Shown here piece after piece: positions 54,371 through 63,773 of a DNA stretch of 64,000 bases. Source of the stretch: Corynebacterium mastitidis DSM 44356 (lineage in GTDB: Bacteria > Actinomycetota > Actinomycetes > Mycobacteriales > Mycobacteriaceae); contig NZ_AQXB01000005.1 of NCBI RefSeq assembly GCF_000375365.1, positions 1 to 64,000 of the forward strand, written 5' to 3'. The stretch's first letter is position 1; each line of letters opens with the position of its first letter. Under the pieces are notes generated by a model. It ran no database searches. It was not told where the DNA came from and saw only the letters and a list, made by a program, of their open reading frames with translations. Made by a program: the position numbers and the translations under genes.

Positions 54371-55366
54371 CTACTCCGCTTTCTTCGATCGTTCCATCAG
54401 CGAGGTCATCATCGTGCCCACCGCCATTCCATCGTGGCACACCGCGTGAACGGCCTGGGTAATGGGCATCTCCACGCCATGCTCGCGGGCCAGTTGCGCG
54501 ATGGAGGCGGAGGATACCACGCCCTCGGCCACCTGCCCCTCGGTGGCGCGCAGCGCCTCCTCCATGCTGCCGCCCTCCCCCAGCCGCGCCCCGAAGCGGT
54601 GGTTGCGCGAGAGCGGGGAGGAGCAGGTGGCCACGAGGTCCCCCAGCCCCGCCAGCCCGGCCAGGGTGCGCGGCTGCGCGCCGAGGGCCTGGCCCAGGCG
54701 GGTGATCTCCGCCAGCCCCCGGGTGATGACGGTGGCCAGGGTGTTATAGCCCAGCCCCAGGCCGGTGGCGATGCCGCAGGCCACGGCGATCACGTTCTTG
54801 CAGGCCCCGCCGATCTCGCAGCCCACCACGTCCGTGTTGGTGTAGGGGCGCAGGTAGTCCGTGGCGATGATCCCCTGCAGCGCCACGGCCCGCGCCTCGT
54901 CCTGGCAGGCGATCACCGTGGCGGCCACCTGCTCGCTCGCCACCTCCTTGGCCAGGTTGGGGCCGGTGAGCACCGCGATTCGCCCGGCGGCGATGCCGGA
55001 GTCCTCGATGACCTGGTTCATCAGCTTGCCCGTGCCCGCCTCCACGCCCTTGGAGATGCTCAGCACCGTGGCCTGGGCGGGGATGGCGCCGCCCCAGGCC
55101 TCCAGGTTGGCCCGCAGCGTCTGGCTGGGCACCCCCAGCACCACCACCTCCGCGCCCTCGAGCGCCTCCTGCGGGGCGGAGGTGGCGCGGATGGTCCGCG
55201 GCAGGGCGATCTCCGGCAGGTAGCAGAGGTTGCGGTGCCGCTCGTTGACGTCCCGGGCGATCTCCGCGCGCCGCGCCCACAGCCGTACCTCGTTGCCCGC
55301 GTCCGCAAACACCTTGGCCAGGGTCGTCCCCCACGACCCCGCGCCCATGACCGCTACCGCCACCAC
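54371..55366 (-). CDS. gpsA: glycerol-3-phosphate dehydrogenase [NAD(P)+]
   Basis: Supplies sn-glycerol-3-phosphate for phospholipids, about 331 aa. The Rossmann motif [12 protein letters not shown] lies at the start; the catalytic Lys is in [13 protein letters not shown] and the substrate motif is RNHRFG. GTG at 55366 is chosen because GGGAG is seven bases upstream and the protein then starts directly at the Rossmann strand; the next codon is also GTG. Confidence 0.94.
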   Translation of the reverse strand: MVAVAVMGAGSWGTTLAKVFADAGNEVRLWARRAEIARDVNERHRNLCYLPEIALPRTIRATSAPQEALEGAEVVVLGVPSQTLRANLEAWGGAIPAQATVLSISKGVEAGTGKLMNQVIEDSGIAAGRIAVLTGPNLAKEVASEQVAATVIACQDEARAVALQGIIATDYLRPYTNTDVVGCEIGGACKNVIAVACGIATGLGLGYNTLATVITRGLAEITRLGQALGAQPRTLAGLAGLGDLVATCSSPLSRNHRFGARLGEGGSMEEALRATEGQVAEGVVSSASIAQLAREHGVEMPITQAVHAVCHDGMAVGTMMTSLMERSKKAE

Positions 55367-55513
55367 TGCCCCGCTCCCTTCGCCTCGCGCTGCGTGCACA
55401 CAATGAACTTCTTCCTAGAAGCATAACGATCTCCGCGCGCCGCAGTGGCGCGCGCGGCGCGCCCCGGGGGACAATGGCCGGTGACCGATCGCCCAAGGGG
55501 AAGGACAACGTTG

Positions 55514-56476
55514 ATGAGCAAAGACTCCGCCGTGTATCTCACCGGCCGGTATCACCACATTCCCAAGGACCCGGCGGGCGAGTTCGCCAGGACCACGCTG
55601 GCCGCCGGAGCCGTGCTGTGGCGGGACGGGGAGGGCGGCGTGGAGGTGGCCGTGGTGCACCGGCCGCATTACGACGACTGGTCGCTGCCCAAGGGCAAGG
55701 TGGATCCCGGGGAGTCCCTGCCCGCGACCGCCGCCCGCGAGATCTACGAGGAGACGGGCTACCGCGCGGCGCTGGACAACCTGCTGGGCAAGGTGACCTA
55801 CCCCGTGGGCGGGCGCACCAAGGTGGTGTACTACTGGGTGGCGCACGTGGCGGGGGGCGGGTTTAGCCCCAACGACGAGGTGGACGAGCTGCGCTGGGTG
55901 AGCGTGGCCCGGGCCCGCGACCTGCTGAGCTACGACGTGGACGTGGAGGTGGTGGACAAGGCCGCCAAGCGCCTCGAGCGCCGCGCCACCTCGCGGCTGA
56001 TCCTGGTGCGCCACGGCCGCGCCCACCAGCGCCGCAACTGGGGCGGGGACGACGATAAGCGCCCCCTCGATAAAAAAGGCCGCCGTCAAGCGGAGATGCT
56101 CGTGCCCATGCTCCTGCCCTACCAGCCCACGGCCCTCTACAGCGCCCAGCCTGACCGCTGCCAGATGACGGCCGCCCCGCTCGCGGACGAGACGGGCCTG
56201 GACGTGACCGTGGACGCGCTCTACGGGGATCGCGGCTGGGTGACCGGCATGGCGCGGGCGCAGCGCGGCCTGGAGGAGATCGCCTCCCGCGGCGGCACCT
56301 CCGTGGTGTTTAGCCAGGGGCTGTACATCCCGGAGGCGGTGGCCTGGCTTGCCGCCCAGGGCACCCTGCCGCTAGACGAGGTGCAGGCCAAGAAGGCGAG
56401 CTGCTGGGTGCTCTCCTTCCGGGAGTGCAGCCTCATCGGCGCGGAGTACCTGGCTAGCCCGCTGCCGGTGAAGTAA
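55514..56476 (+). CDS. mutT1: MutT1-type Nudix hydrolase fused to histidine phosphatase
   Basis: A 320-aa fusion. Residues 25-155 form a Nudix domain with box [20 protein letters not shown] (about residues 55-74). Residues 160-320 form a histidine-phosphatase domain with the catalytic [10 protein letters not shown]. This is the architecture of mycobacterial MutT1, which degrades 8-oxo-dGTP and dinucleoside polyphosphates. ATG at 55514 has AAGGA nine bases upstream. It overlaps the leuD stop by 23 bases in convergent orientation. Confidence 0.9.
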   Translation: MSKDSAVYLTGRYHHIPKDPAGEFARTTLAAGAVLWRDGEGGVEVAVVHRPHYDDWSLPKGKVDPGESLPATAAREIYEETGYRAALDNLLGKVTYPVGGRTKVVYYWVAHVAGGGFSPNDEVDELRWVSVARARDLLSYDVDVEVVDKAAKRLERRATSRLILVRHGRAHQRRNWGGDDDKRPLDKKGRRQAEMLVPMLLPYQPTALYSAQPDRCQMTAAPLADETGLDVTVDALYGDRGWVTGMARAQRGLEEIASRGGTSVVFSQGLYIPEAVAWLAAQGTLPLDEVQAKKASCWVLSFRECSLIGAEYLASPLPVK

Positions 56477-57059
56477 CACGCGGTTTGAAGGCCGCGCGCG
56501 CGGCCTCGAACTCCGCGATCTCGTCCTCCTTGCGCAGGGTGAGGCCCACGTCGTCGAGGCCCTCCATGAGCCGCCAGCGGGTGTAGTCGTCCACCTCGAA
56601 GGGGTACACGTTTTCCCCCGCGCTCACCGTGCGGTTCTCCAGGTTCACGGTGAGCTTAAGGCCCGGCTCCTGCTCCATCTGCTTCCACAGCAGCTCGATG
56701 TCGCCTTCCTCCATCCGCCCGGCCAGCAGCCCGGCCTTGCCGGCGTTGCCCCGGAAGATGTCCGCAAAGCGCGGGGAGAGCACCACGCGGAATCCGTAGT
56801 CCATGAGCGCCCACACCGCGTGCTCGCGGGAGGAGCCGGTGCCAAAGTCCGGCCCGGCCACCAGCACCGAGCCCTCGCGGTAGGTGTCCTGGTTGAGCAC
56901 GAAGGAGGGGTCGCTGCCCCGCCAGTTGGCAAAGAGGCCGTCCTCGAAGCCCGTGCGGGTGACCCGCTTGAGGTACACGGCGGGGATGATCTGGTCCGTG
57001 TCCACGTTGCTGCGCTGCAGGGGCACGCCCACGCCGGTGTGGGTGGTGAACTTGTCCAT
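56454..57059 (-). CDS. leuD: 3-isopropylmalate dehydratase small subunit
   Basis: Small chain of isopropylmalate isomerase in leucine synthesis, 201 aa. Typical segments are [15 protein letters not shown] and the [13 protein letters not shown] motif; no Fe-S cysteines, as expected. ATG at 57059 lies 14 bases after the leuC stop. The open frame that extends upstream is a leuC shadow. Confidence 0.96.
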   Translation of the reverse strand: MDKFTTHTGVGVPLQRSNVDTDQIIPAVYLKRVTRTGFEDGLFANWRGSDPSFVLNQDTYREGSVLVAGPDFGTGSSREHAVWALMDYGFRVVLSPRFADIFRGNAGKAGLLAGRMEEGDIELLWKQMEQEPGLKLTVNLENRTVSAGENVYPFEVDDYTRWRLMEGLDDVGLTLRKEDEIAEFEAARAAFKPRVTSPAAG

Positions 57060-57073
57060 TGCGGGGTTCCTCC

Positions 57074-58498
57074 TTAGGAAGAGATGTCTGCGGGGCTGGC
57101 CAGGTGCCCGGCGATGGCCGTGGCGGCGGCCACCGGGGGCGAGACGAGGTGGGTGCGCCCGCCGGGGCCCTGGCGCCCCTCGAAGTTGCGGTTGGAGGTG
57201 GAGGCCGAGCGCTCTCCGGGACGGAGCTGATCGGGGTTCATGCCCAGGCACATCGAGCAGCCCGCGGTGCGCCACTCCGCGCCCGCCTCGAGGAACACCC
57301 GATCCAGGCCCTCCTCCTCGGCCTGCCGCTTGACCATCGTGGAGGAGGGCACCACCATCATGCGCAGCCCCGGGGCGATGCGCCGCCCGCGCAGCACCTC
57401 GGCGGCGGCGCGCAGGTCCTCGATCCGCGCGTTGGTGCAGGAGCCGAGGAACACGGTGTCGATGGCGATCTCGCGCAGCGGGATGCCTGGGGTGAGGTCC
57501 ATGTAGTCGAGCGCCTTGGCGGCGGCCGCCTTGTCCGCCTCGTTGGTGAAGTCCTCGGGGTCCGGGACGCTGGCGGACAGGGGCAGCCCCTGGCCGGGGT
57601 TGGTCCCCCAGGTCACGAACGGGGTGAGGGCGTCGCCGTCGATGTGCACCACCGTGTCAAAGGTGGCGCCCTCGTCGGTGGGCAGCGTGCGCCAGTACTC
57701 CACGGCGGCGTCCCACTGCTCGCCGGTGGGCGCCAGCTCCCGGCCCTTGACGTACTCGAAGGTGGTCTCGTCCGGCGCGATCATGCCGGCGCGCGCCCCG
57801 GCCTCGATGGACATGTTGCAGATGGTCATCCGGGCCTCCATCGAGAGCTTGCGGATGGCCTCGCCCCGGTATTCGATGATGTGGCCCTGCCCGCCGCCAG
57901 TGCCGATCTTGGCGATGATCGCCAGGATCAGGTCCTTGGCCGTCACGCCCGGCTGGAGGGTGCCCGAGACCTCGATGGCCATGGTCTTGAAGGGCTTGAG
58001 CGAGAGCGTCTGCGTGGCCATGACGTGCTCCACCTCGGAGGTGCCGATGCCCATGGCGATCGAGCCGAAGGCGCCGTGGGTGGAGGTGTGGGAATCCCCG
58101 CACACGATGGTCATGCCCGGCTGGGTGGCCCCGAGCTGCGGGCCCACGGTGTGCACGATGCCCTGGCGGACGTCTCCCATGGGGTGCAGGCGGATGCCGA
58201 ACTCCTCGCAGTTCTTGCGCAGGGTGGCCACCTGCGTACGCGAGGTCTGGTCCGCGATGTCCAGCAGGTTGCCGCCGATGACCCCCTCGGTGGGCACGTT
58301 GTGGTCCTCGGTGGCCAGGTGCAGGTCGGGGCGGCGCAGCGCGCGGCCCGCCATGCGCAGGCCGTCGAAGGCCTGCGGGGAGGTGACCTCGTGGAGCAGT
58401 TGCAGATCGATGTAGAGCAGGTCCGGCTCCCCGTTCTTGCCCGGGGAGACCACGTGATCCCGCCAGACCTTCTCCGCCAGCGTTAACTTCTCACTCAT
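57074..58498 (-). CDS. leuC: 3-isopropylmalate dehydratase large subunit
   Basis: Fe-S catalytic chain, aconitase family, 474 aa. It has [38 protein letters not shown] (first cluster Cys) and [12 protein letters not shown] (the other two Cys), so a 4Fe-4S cluster can form. Transcribed leftwards with leuD and divergent from an IclR regulator; a palindrome 13 bases before its ATG is the likely control site. Confidence 0.97.
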   Translation of the reverse strand: MSEKLTLAEKVWRDHVVSPGKNGEPDLLYIDLQLLHEVTSPQAFDGLRMAGRALRRPDLHLATEDHNVPTEGVIGGNLLDIADQTSRTQVATLRKNCEEFGIRLHPMGDVRQGIVHTVGPQLGATQPGMTIVCGDSHTSTHGAFGSIAMGIGTSEVEHVMATQTLSLKPFKTMAIEVSGTLQPGVTAKDLILAIIAKIGTGGGQGHIIEYRGEAIRKLSMEARMTICNMSIEAGARAGMIAPDETTFEYVKGRELAPTGEQWDAAVEYWRTLPTDEGATFDTVVHIDGDALTPFVTWGTNPGQGLPLSASVPDPEDFTNEADKAAAAKALDYMDLTPGIPLREIAIDTVFLGSCTNARIEDLRAAAEVLRGRRIAPGLRMMVVPSSTMVKRQAEEEGLDRVFLEAGAEWRTAGCSMCLGMNPDQLRPGERSASTSNRNFEGRQGPGGRTHLVSPPVAAATAIAGHLASPADISS

Positions 58499-58510
58499 AA
58501 CGGCGCTCCT

Positions 58511-58527
58511 GTTTCATTATGTGAAAC
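58511..58527. promoter_or_regulatory. candidate LtbR operator upstream of leuC
   Basis: GTTTCA-TTATG-TGAAAC is a perfect 6+6 inverted repeat with a 5-base centre, 13 bases before the leuC ATG and 98 bases before the divergent IclR gene. In C. glutamicum the equivalent regulator LtbR represses leuCD; assignment is by position. Confidence 0.5.
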
Positions 58528-58624
58528 CTGTGTGTCACTGTGCGGGACAGCTTACCCGATCCCCGGAGCCAGATCACCTTATGTCCCCCTAACTTCTCAC
58601 CCAGCGGAATGATAGGATCGCGGC

Positions 58625-59332
58625 ATGGGACATTACGACGCCTCCGGCATCAAGGTGCTCGACCGAGCCGTCTCCATCATGATGACGGTGGCGCACCAGC
58701 CGCGCAGCCTGACCGAGCTGAGCGAGGCCACCGAGCTGCCGCGCGCCACCGCGCACCGGCTGGCCACCGCGCTCGAGGCCCACCGCATCCTCGCCCGCAC
58801 GGCCGACGGCAAGTGGGCCATCGGCCCCACCCTGACCTCCATCGGCGCCCGATCCAAGAATCAGCTTATCGACGCCGCCACCCCCACCATGTCCGCGCTC
58901 ATGGAGCAGACCGGGGAATCCGTGCAGCTCTACCAGCTCACCGGCACCTCCCGCACCTGCATCGCGGCCCTCGAGCCCTCCTCCGGGCTGCAAAACACCG
59001 TGCCCATCGGCTCCCGCATGCCACTGACGGCGGGCTCCGCCGCCAAGATCTTCCTCGCCTACGGCTCCCCCGAGCTGCGCGCGGCGATCCTCCCCGAGGC
59101 CGCGTTCGACGCCGCCGCCCTCGACGAGGCCGCGCGGCGCGGCTGGGCGGACTCCGTCGGGGAGCGCGAGGTGGGCCTGTCCAGCCTGTCCGCCCCCGTG
59201 CACAACTCCGCCGGGGAGTTCCTCGCCGTGCTCTCGCTCTCCGGGGTCTCCGAGCGGCTACGCCCCAGCCCCGGGGAACTCTGGGGGGAAGAAATCCTCC
59301 GCTGCGCCCGCGGCCTCGCCCAGGCGCTCTAG
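58625..59332 (+). CDS. ltbR: IclR-family regulator, LtbR-like
   Basis: A 235-aa IclR protein with an N-terminal winged helix-turn-helix (RSLTELSEATELPRATAHRL, about residues 27-46) and a C-terminal effector domain (ESVQLYQLTG, GSRMPLTAGSAAKIFLA). Adjacent and divergent to leuCD, as is LtbR of C. glutamicum, a repressor of leucine and tryptophan genes. Its end overlaps the converging esterase gene by 4 bases. Confidence 0.88.
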   Translation: MGHYDASGIKVLDRAVSIMMTVAHQPRSLTELSEATELPRATAHRLATALEAHRILARTADGKWAIGPTLTSIGARSKNQLIDAATPTMSALMEQTGESVQLYQLTGTSRTCIAALEPSSGLQNTVPIGSRMPLTAGSAAKIFLAYGSPELRAAILPEAAFDAAALDEAARRGWADSVGEREVGLSSLSAPVHNSAGEFLAVLSLSGVSERLRPSPGELWGEEILRCARGLAQAL

Positions 59333-60204
59333 GCCTTGCGCTGGTTCTTCAGGAAGTTCCAGGTCAGGTCCGCCGCGCTGGGGTTGGAGTACCACTCGTG
59401 CCCGCCGCCGGGCACCAGCACCTCCTCCACCGGGCGCGCGCACCCGGTGTGCGAGGTCGCCGTGCCGTTGCGCTCCTGGCCCGTGCAGCCGTTGCGCGCG
59501 GCGTAGGAGGCCACCACGTCCCTGGTGCGCGCCACCGGGACGCCGTGCCGCGAGCCGCCCTCGTAGGGGGCGATGGGATCGGCGTCGCCGTGGATGTCCA
59601 TGAACGGCACGGCCTCCCCGGCGCACCCCTGGTGCGTGGGCAGGTAATAGGCGCCGGAGACCACCGCCACGCCCGCCACCAGGTCCGGGGCCTTGCATGC
59701 CAGGGTGGACGCCATGCCGCCACCGTTGGACATGCCCGCCGCGTACACGCGGCTGCGGTCCACGTTGAGCACCAGGGAGACCTGATCCACGATCTGGCGC
59801 ACCGCCGCGATGTCCTGCTCCGCGCTGGTCTTGGCGTAGGGACCTCCGGCCCAGGCGTTCTCCACCCCGCGCGGGTAGATCACGATGGCCTCGTCCGCCG
59901 CGCCGGAGCCGGCGTACCCGGAATAGCCGCGGAACTTCTCCGGGCTATCGCCCCAGCCGCCGAAGGCGAGGAGCACCGGGGCGGGCTTGAGCGGGTTGTA
60001 GTTCCGGCTCACGCTCACGAGGTAGCTGCGATCCGGCCCGTTGGGCACCGGAAGGGTGATCTCGCGCAGCTCCCCGCCCAGCAGCCGCTGCGGGAGGGAA
60101 CTCAGCTCGGCGGGAAGTTCCAGGGCCGAGGCGCTGGCGTTGCCTGCGATAAGGAGAGACACGCTGGCCGCGAGGGCGGCGACGGTGGATTGAAGGCGCT
60201 TCAC
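59329..60204 (-). CDS. secreted esterase, LpqC/PHB-depolymerase-like
   Basis: A 291-aa alpha/beta hydrolase with a signal peptide (MKRLQSTVAALAASVSLLIA, cut near ASA-SA at residues 24-26). The nucleophile elbow is GMSNGGGMA (Ser about 149), the acid is likely in DIHGDADPIAPY, and the His in GGGHEWYSN. Related proteins cleave polyhydroxybutyrate, feruloyl or acetyl esters; the natural substrate is unknown. No lipobox is present, so it is released or wall-associated. Confidence 0.8.
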   Translation of the reverse strand: MKRLQSTVAALAASVSLLIAGNASASALELPAELSSLPQRLLGGELREITLPVPNGPDRSYLVSVSRNYNPLKPAPVLLAFGGWGDSPEKFRGYSGYAGSGAADEAIVIYPRGVENAWAGGPYAKTSAEQDIAAVRQIVDQVSLVLNVDRSRVYAAGMSNGGGMASTLACKAPDLVAGVAVVSGAYYLPTHQGCAGEAVPFMDIHGDADPIAPYEGGSRHGVPVARTRDVVASYAARNGCTGQERNGTATSHTGCARPVEEVLVPGGGHEWYSNPSAADLTWNFLKNQRKA

Positions 60205-60281
60205 ACCGCACTACTTTAGACGAAGGGAGAGTCCCCCGCGCAAGCCTGAGAGGGAGCTGAAGGAGGCAAAGCGGTACCGCC

Positions 60282-60899
60282 CTATGCCTCGTCTGCTGCG
60301 CTCTCCTCGCCCAGGATGTGGCGGCCCAGGTGCTCCTCGTAGGCGCGCAGGTCCTCCCCCACCGTGGGGTTCTTAAAGATGTCGAAGATGTTGAAGTCCG
60401 GGGCAATGCCGTAGCCGCAGAAGCGGTAGATGGCGGTGACGCTCGACCACGCGTCGGCGGTGCTGCGGCCCCGGAACACGGGGTTATCCGGGGCGTCGAA
60501 GGCCGCGCGCGGGGCGTTCCAGGTGGCGGAGACCATGAACGTGCGGCCCGCCATCTTACCCCCGGAGCCGTAGGGAATGCCGAGGTCCGAGCGGGTACGG
60601 CCGTCTCCGGTGAGCAGCGACTGCTGGTGCAGCCCCTCGTTAAAGACCTCGTCCGCGTACTTCTTCCACGTCCACGGCGCGGAGAACCAGTTCGCCGGGG
60701 TCTGCAGGATCACCACATCGGCGGCGAGGTGCTTGCGCACCTCCTCCTCGGGATCGTAGCCCGCGTCGATGATCGTCTCCTCCACGGCGTGCCCCCGGGA
60801 GACGAAAAAGTCCCTGGCCACCTCCACGGCGGCGCGGTTCAGGGAGCCCTCGGACCAGTTGGGGTAGGCGTGGTGGGCGTTGATGAGCAGGATGTTCAC
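60282..60899 (-). CDS. NAD(P)H:quinone oxidoreductase, MdaB-like flavoprotein
   Basis: A 205-aa flavodoxin-fold protein. It begins MNILLINAHHAYPNWSEGSLN and has the substrate motif QTPANWFSAPWTWKKYADEVF, characteristic of MdaB-type quinone reductases, which reduce quinones by two electrons using FAD or FMN. GGK at about residue 125 fits the flavin loop. Single gene between two non-coding stretches; 77 bases precede the esterase gene. Confidence 0.85.
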   Translation of the reverse strand: MNILLINAHHAYPNWSEGSLNRAAVEVARDFFVSRGHAVEETIIDAGYDPEEEVRKHLAADVVILQTPANWFSAPWTWKKYADEVFNEGLHQQSLLTGDGRTRSDLGIPYGSGGKMAGRTFMVSATWNAPRAAFDAPDNPVFRGRSTADAWSSVTAIYRFCGYGIAPDFNIFDIFKNPTVGEDLRAYEEHLGRHILGEESAADEA

Positions 60900-61039
60900 G
60901 GTTGCCTTTCGGTACGATTCTCGGTGACCATATCCCTAACGCGCGGGGGCGGTGCGGTTATTCCCCGTTACAAGAAGCCCATCGCCTACGCAGGCCCGGG
61001 GTCACGAGAACAAGCCCCCAGCCCCACGGAACGCCAACA

Positions 61040-61082
61040 ACAACAACAACAAAGCCGCGACCTTCACAAGAAGATCGCGGCT
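61040..61082 (-). terminator. terminator after the first tRNA-Glu
   Basis: On the minus strand AGCCGCGA pairs with TCGCGGCT (outer arms 61082-61075 and 61060-61053), with inner CTTC/GAAG pairs, then TTTGTTGTTGTTG. The tail is a GTT repeat, so termination strength is uncertain. Confidence 0.6.
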
Positions 61083-61090
61083 GTTCACTG

Positions 61091-61163
61091 TACCCCGTAC
61101 GGGATTTGAACCCGTGTTACCGGCGTGAGAGGCCGGCGTCCTAGGCCGCTAGACGAACGGGGC
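61091..61163 (-). tRNA. tRNA-Glu(CTC), copy 1
   Basis: A 73-base cloverleaf: acceptor GCCCCGT/ACGGGGT (G-U first pair, common for Glu), anticodon stem CCGGC/GCCGG with loop CTCTCAC, anticodon CTC (GAG codon), discriminator A. CCA is not encoded. Identical to the copy at 61941-62013. Confidence 0.95.
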
Positions 61164-61253
61164 TCGTCGTGCTGACTGGGATTACAGTAATGTAAGCACG
61201 AGCCCACGCACAAACCCGCTGCTCAAGGCGGTAAAAACGGCCCGCTGCGGGGA

Positions 61254-61793
61254 TCATTCCGCCTCGGCGTCTGGCCGCCCCGTGATCCGGTTGCGCAGGT
61301 CCCGGCGCACGATCTCGATGCTCCACATCCACACGATGTGCCCGAAGAACTCCGAGGCGTGCTCGCCCAGGGGCTGATCCCACGGCGCGGGCACCACCCC
61401 GAGCGCCGGCATGAGGACCACGTGGAAGGCGGCGTACACGGCCACGCCAAAGATGGCCCCCTGCCACGCCTTGATGGCGGGCCAGTACTCCGCCGCCACG
61501 CAGTACAGCACGGCGAAGGAGAGGGAGAAGGCGAAGTGGAGGATAAAGCTCACGTAGGGCAGATCGTTGCCCAGATAGGAGTAGGTGGCGTGGGTGCTCT
61601 CCGGGCTCATCCCGAGCATCTCCAGGAGCGCCTGCGGCGGGTTGGTGGCGTTGCGCTCCGGGGTGCGGGGCGGGAAGGGCACCTCCCAGCCGAACTTGAC
61701 GATACCGGAGAGGAGCCCGGCGAGCAGGCCCACCAGGAGGGCCACGCCCGGGCGGCGTCGGGAGGATTGGGTCGGGGCGGTCGGGAAAGGCAT
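61254..61793 (-). CDS. YagU-family (DUF1440) inner-membrane protein
   Basis: A 179-aa protein with four or five membrane helices. The YagU pattern is seen in the N-terminal GLLAGLLSGIVKFGWEVPFPPRTPERNATNPP, YVSFILHFAFSLSFAVLYC and AYAAFHVVLMPALGV segments. E. coli YagU has been tied to acid resistance, which need not apply here. ATG at 61793 is used; GAAGGA is 12 bases upstream, a little far. It lies between two identical tRNA-Glu genes on the same strand. Confidence 0.82.
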   Translation of the reverse strand: MPFPTAPTQSSRRRPGVALLVGLLAGLLSGIVKFGWEVPFPPRTPERNATNPPQALLEMLGMSPESTHATYSYLGNDLPYVSFILHFAFSLSFAVLYCVAAEYWPAIKAWQGAIFGVAVYAAFHVVLMPALGVVPAPWDQPLGEHASEFFGHIVWMWSIEIVRRDLRNRITGRPDAEAE

Positions 61794-61900
61794 GGGAACG
61801 ATGATTCCTTCTGGGTGGTGCCGGGGCGCGGCGGCGCAGCAATGCGGCGGCAGGGCTTGACGGCGACGCGGCAACATGACGGGACAAGGGACGGATACGC

Positions 61901-61933
61901 AAAAATCCCCCACCGAGCATATCGGTGGGGGAT
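61901..61933 (-). terminator. terminator after the second tRNA-Glu
   Basis: A perfect 12-pair stem, ATCCCCCACCGA with TCGGTGGGGGAT, a 5-base loop and five T on the minus strand, starting 8 bases after tRNA-Glu copy 2. Very strong intrinsic terminator; ends the tRNA-Gln/tRNA-Glu transcript. Confidence 0.92.
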
Positions 61934-61940
61934 GCGATGG

Positions 61941-62013
61941 TACCCCGTACGGGATTTGAACCCGTGTTACCGGCGTGAGAGGCCGGCGTCCTAGGCCGCT
62001 AGACGAACGGGGC
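61941..62013 (-). tRNA. tRNA-Glu(CTC), copy 2
   Basis: Same 73-base sequence as copy 1: acceptor GCCCCGT/ACGGGGT, anticodon CTC. It is 19 bases downstream of tRNA-Gln and probably in one transcript with it. Confidence 0.95.
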
Positions 62014-62032
62014 GCGGCGATAAACATCGCTG

Positions 62033-62104
62033 CTGGCCTACCAGGACTCGAACCTAGAATGACGGTACCAGAAACCGTAGTGTTGCCAATTACACCATAG
62101 GCCA
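62033..62104 (-). tRNA. tRNA-Gln(CTG)
   Basis: A 72-base cloverleaf: acceptor TGGCCTA/TAGGCCA (U1-A72, typical of Gln), anticodon stem ACGGT/ACCGT, loop TTCTGGT with anticodon CTG, discriminator G. No GlnRS is seen; in this phylum Gln-tRNA is made by GltX mischarging and GatCAB, and gltX lies directly upstream. Confidence 0.95.
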
Positions 62105-62200
62105 TTGTTGCTTACTGGCAGCGTCTCCGTGCCGTGCAACGGGGAATACTATAACCACAACGCCGCAACGGGGACAAACTGCCAGGTAGCAGCGGTTTTC

Positions 62201-63676
62201 TTAGGCGCTAAACGGGGTCTGTGCGCGGGCGGCGCGCAGGCGGGCCAGCGTGGACTCCCGGCCCAGCAGCTCCATGGACTCGAACAGCGGCGGGGAGACC
62301 GCCGCGCCCGTCAGCCCCACGCGCAGCGCGCCGTAGGCCTTGCGGGGCTTGAGCCCCATCTCCTCGATGAGCGCGGTGGACAGCGCCTTCTCGATCTCCG
62401 GGTGGGTCCACTCCCCCAGCGCCTCGAGGCGCTCCAGGGAGGCGTCCAGCACCGCCACGGCGTCCTCCTTGAGGTTCTTGCGCGCGGCCTTCTCGTCCAG
62501 CTCCAGGTCCTCGTCCGCCACGACCAGGAACCTCAGCAGGCCGTAGGCGTCGCCCAGCACCTTGATCCGGGTGTGCACCAGCTCGGCGGCAAAGGCGAAC
62601 TTGTCCTCCGGGTAGTCCGCGGGGAAGTCCGTGTGCTCGGTGAGGTAGGCGCGCAGGCGCTCGCGGAAGTCCGCCGGGTCGAGCAGGCGGATCTGATCGG
62701 CGTTGATGGCCTCCAGCTTCTTCTGGTCAAAGCGGGCCGGGTTGCCCAGCACATCGGCCACGTCGAAGGCCTCCACCATCTCCTCCCGGGAGAAGATGTC
62801 CTTCTCCGAGGACAGCGACCACCCCAGCAGGGCCAGGTAGTTCAGCATGCCCTCGGGGATGATGCCCGCCTCCACGTGGTTGAACAGGTTGGACTCGGGA
62901 TCGCGCTTGGAGAGCTTCTTGTTGCCCTCGCCCATCACGAAGGGCAGGTGCGCAAACTGCGGCACGGCGGTGGCCACGCCGATACGGATCAGCGCCTCGT
63001 AGAGGGCGAGCTGGCGCGGGGTGGAGGAGAGCAGGTCCTCGCCGCGCAGCACGTGGGTGATGCCCATCAGGGCGTCGTCCACGGGGTTGACCAGCGTGTA
63101 GAGGGGCTGGCCGTTGGAGCGCGCCACCACGTAGTCGGGCTGCGTCTCCGCCTTGAAGGTCATGTCCCCGCGCACCAGGTCGTGCCAGGACCAGTCGTGA
63201 TCCGGCATGCGCAGGCGCCACACGGGCTTGCGCCCCTCGGCCTCGAAGGCGTCGATCTGCTCCTGGGTGAGGTCGCGGTCGAAGTTGTCGTAGCCGAGCT
63301 GCGGGTCCCGGCCCGCCGCGATGTGGCGCTCCTTGACCTCCTCGGCCGTGGAGTACGCGGGGTAGACCTCCCCGGCGTCGATCAGCTTGTTCAGCACGTC
63401 GGCATAGATGTCCATGCGGCGCGACTGCCGGTAGGGCTCCTGCGGGCCGCCCACGTCGATGCCCTCGTCCCAGTCCAGGCCCAGCCAGCGCAGGGAGCGG
63501 ATGATCGCCTCGTAGGACTCCTCGGAATCGCGCGCGGCGTCCGTGTCCTCGATGCGAAACACCATGCGCCCTCCGGTATGCCGGGCGTACGCCCAGTTGA
63601 ACAGGGCGGTGCGCACCATGCCCACGTGCGGGGTGCCGGTGGGCGACGGACAGAATCTCACGCGAATGTCACTCAT
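62201..63676 (-). CDS. gltX: glutamyl-tRNA synthetase
   Basis: Class I synthetase, 491 aa, probably non-discriminating (charges tRNA-Glu and tRNA-Gln). HIGH-type motif HVGM in [16 protein letters not shown] at about residues 9-24 and KMSKS-type motif KKLSKRD near 250. ATG at 63676 ([14 protein letters not shown]). It reads towards the tRNA-Gln and tRNA-Glu genes it serves. Confidence 0.97.
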   Translation of the reverse strand: MSDIRVRFCPSPTGTPHVGMVRTALFNWAYARHTGGRMVFRIEDTDAARDSEESYEAIIRSLRWLGLDWDEGIDVGGPQEPYRQSRRMDIYADVLNKLIDAGEVYPAYSTAEEVKERHIAAGRDPQLGYDNFDRDLTQEQIDAFEAEGRKPVWRLRMPDHDWSWHDLVRGDMTFKAETQPDYVVARSNGQPLYTLVNPVDDALMGITHVLRGEDLLSSTPRQLALYEALIRIGVATAVPQFAHLPFVMGEGNKKLSKRDPESNLFNHVEAGIIPEGMLNYLALLGWSLSSEKDIFSREEMVEAFDVADVLGNPARFDQKKLEAINADQIRLLDPADFRERLRAYLTEHTDFPADYPEDKFAFAAELVHTRIKVLGDAYGLLRFLVVADEDLELDEKAARKNLKEDAVAVLDASLERLEALGEWTHPEIEKALSTALIEEMGLKPRKAYGALRVGLTGAAVSPPLFESMELLGRESTLARLRAARAQTPFSA

Positions 63677-63773
63677 ATTCCCTATTTCACCACACCCCGG
63701 CCCGCGCCACACCCGCCCGTAGGGGTTGCGTGCCCGGTTGTGCGCGCCCGCGCCGCGCGGTAGGCATGGAGCA

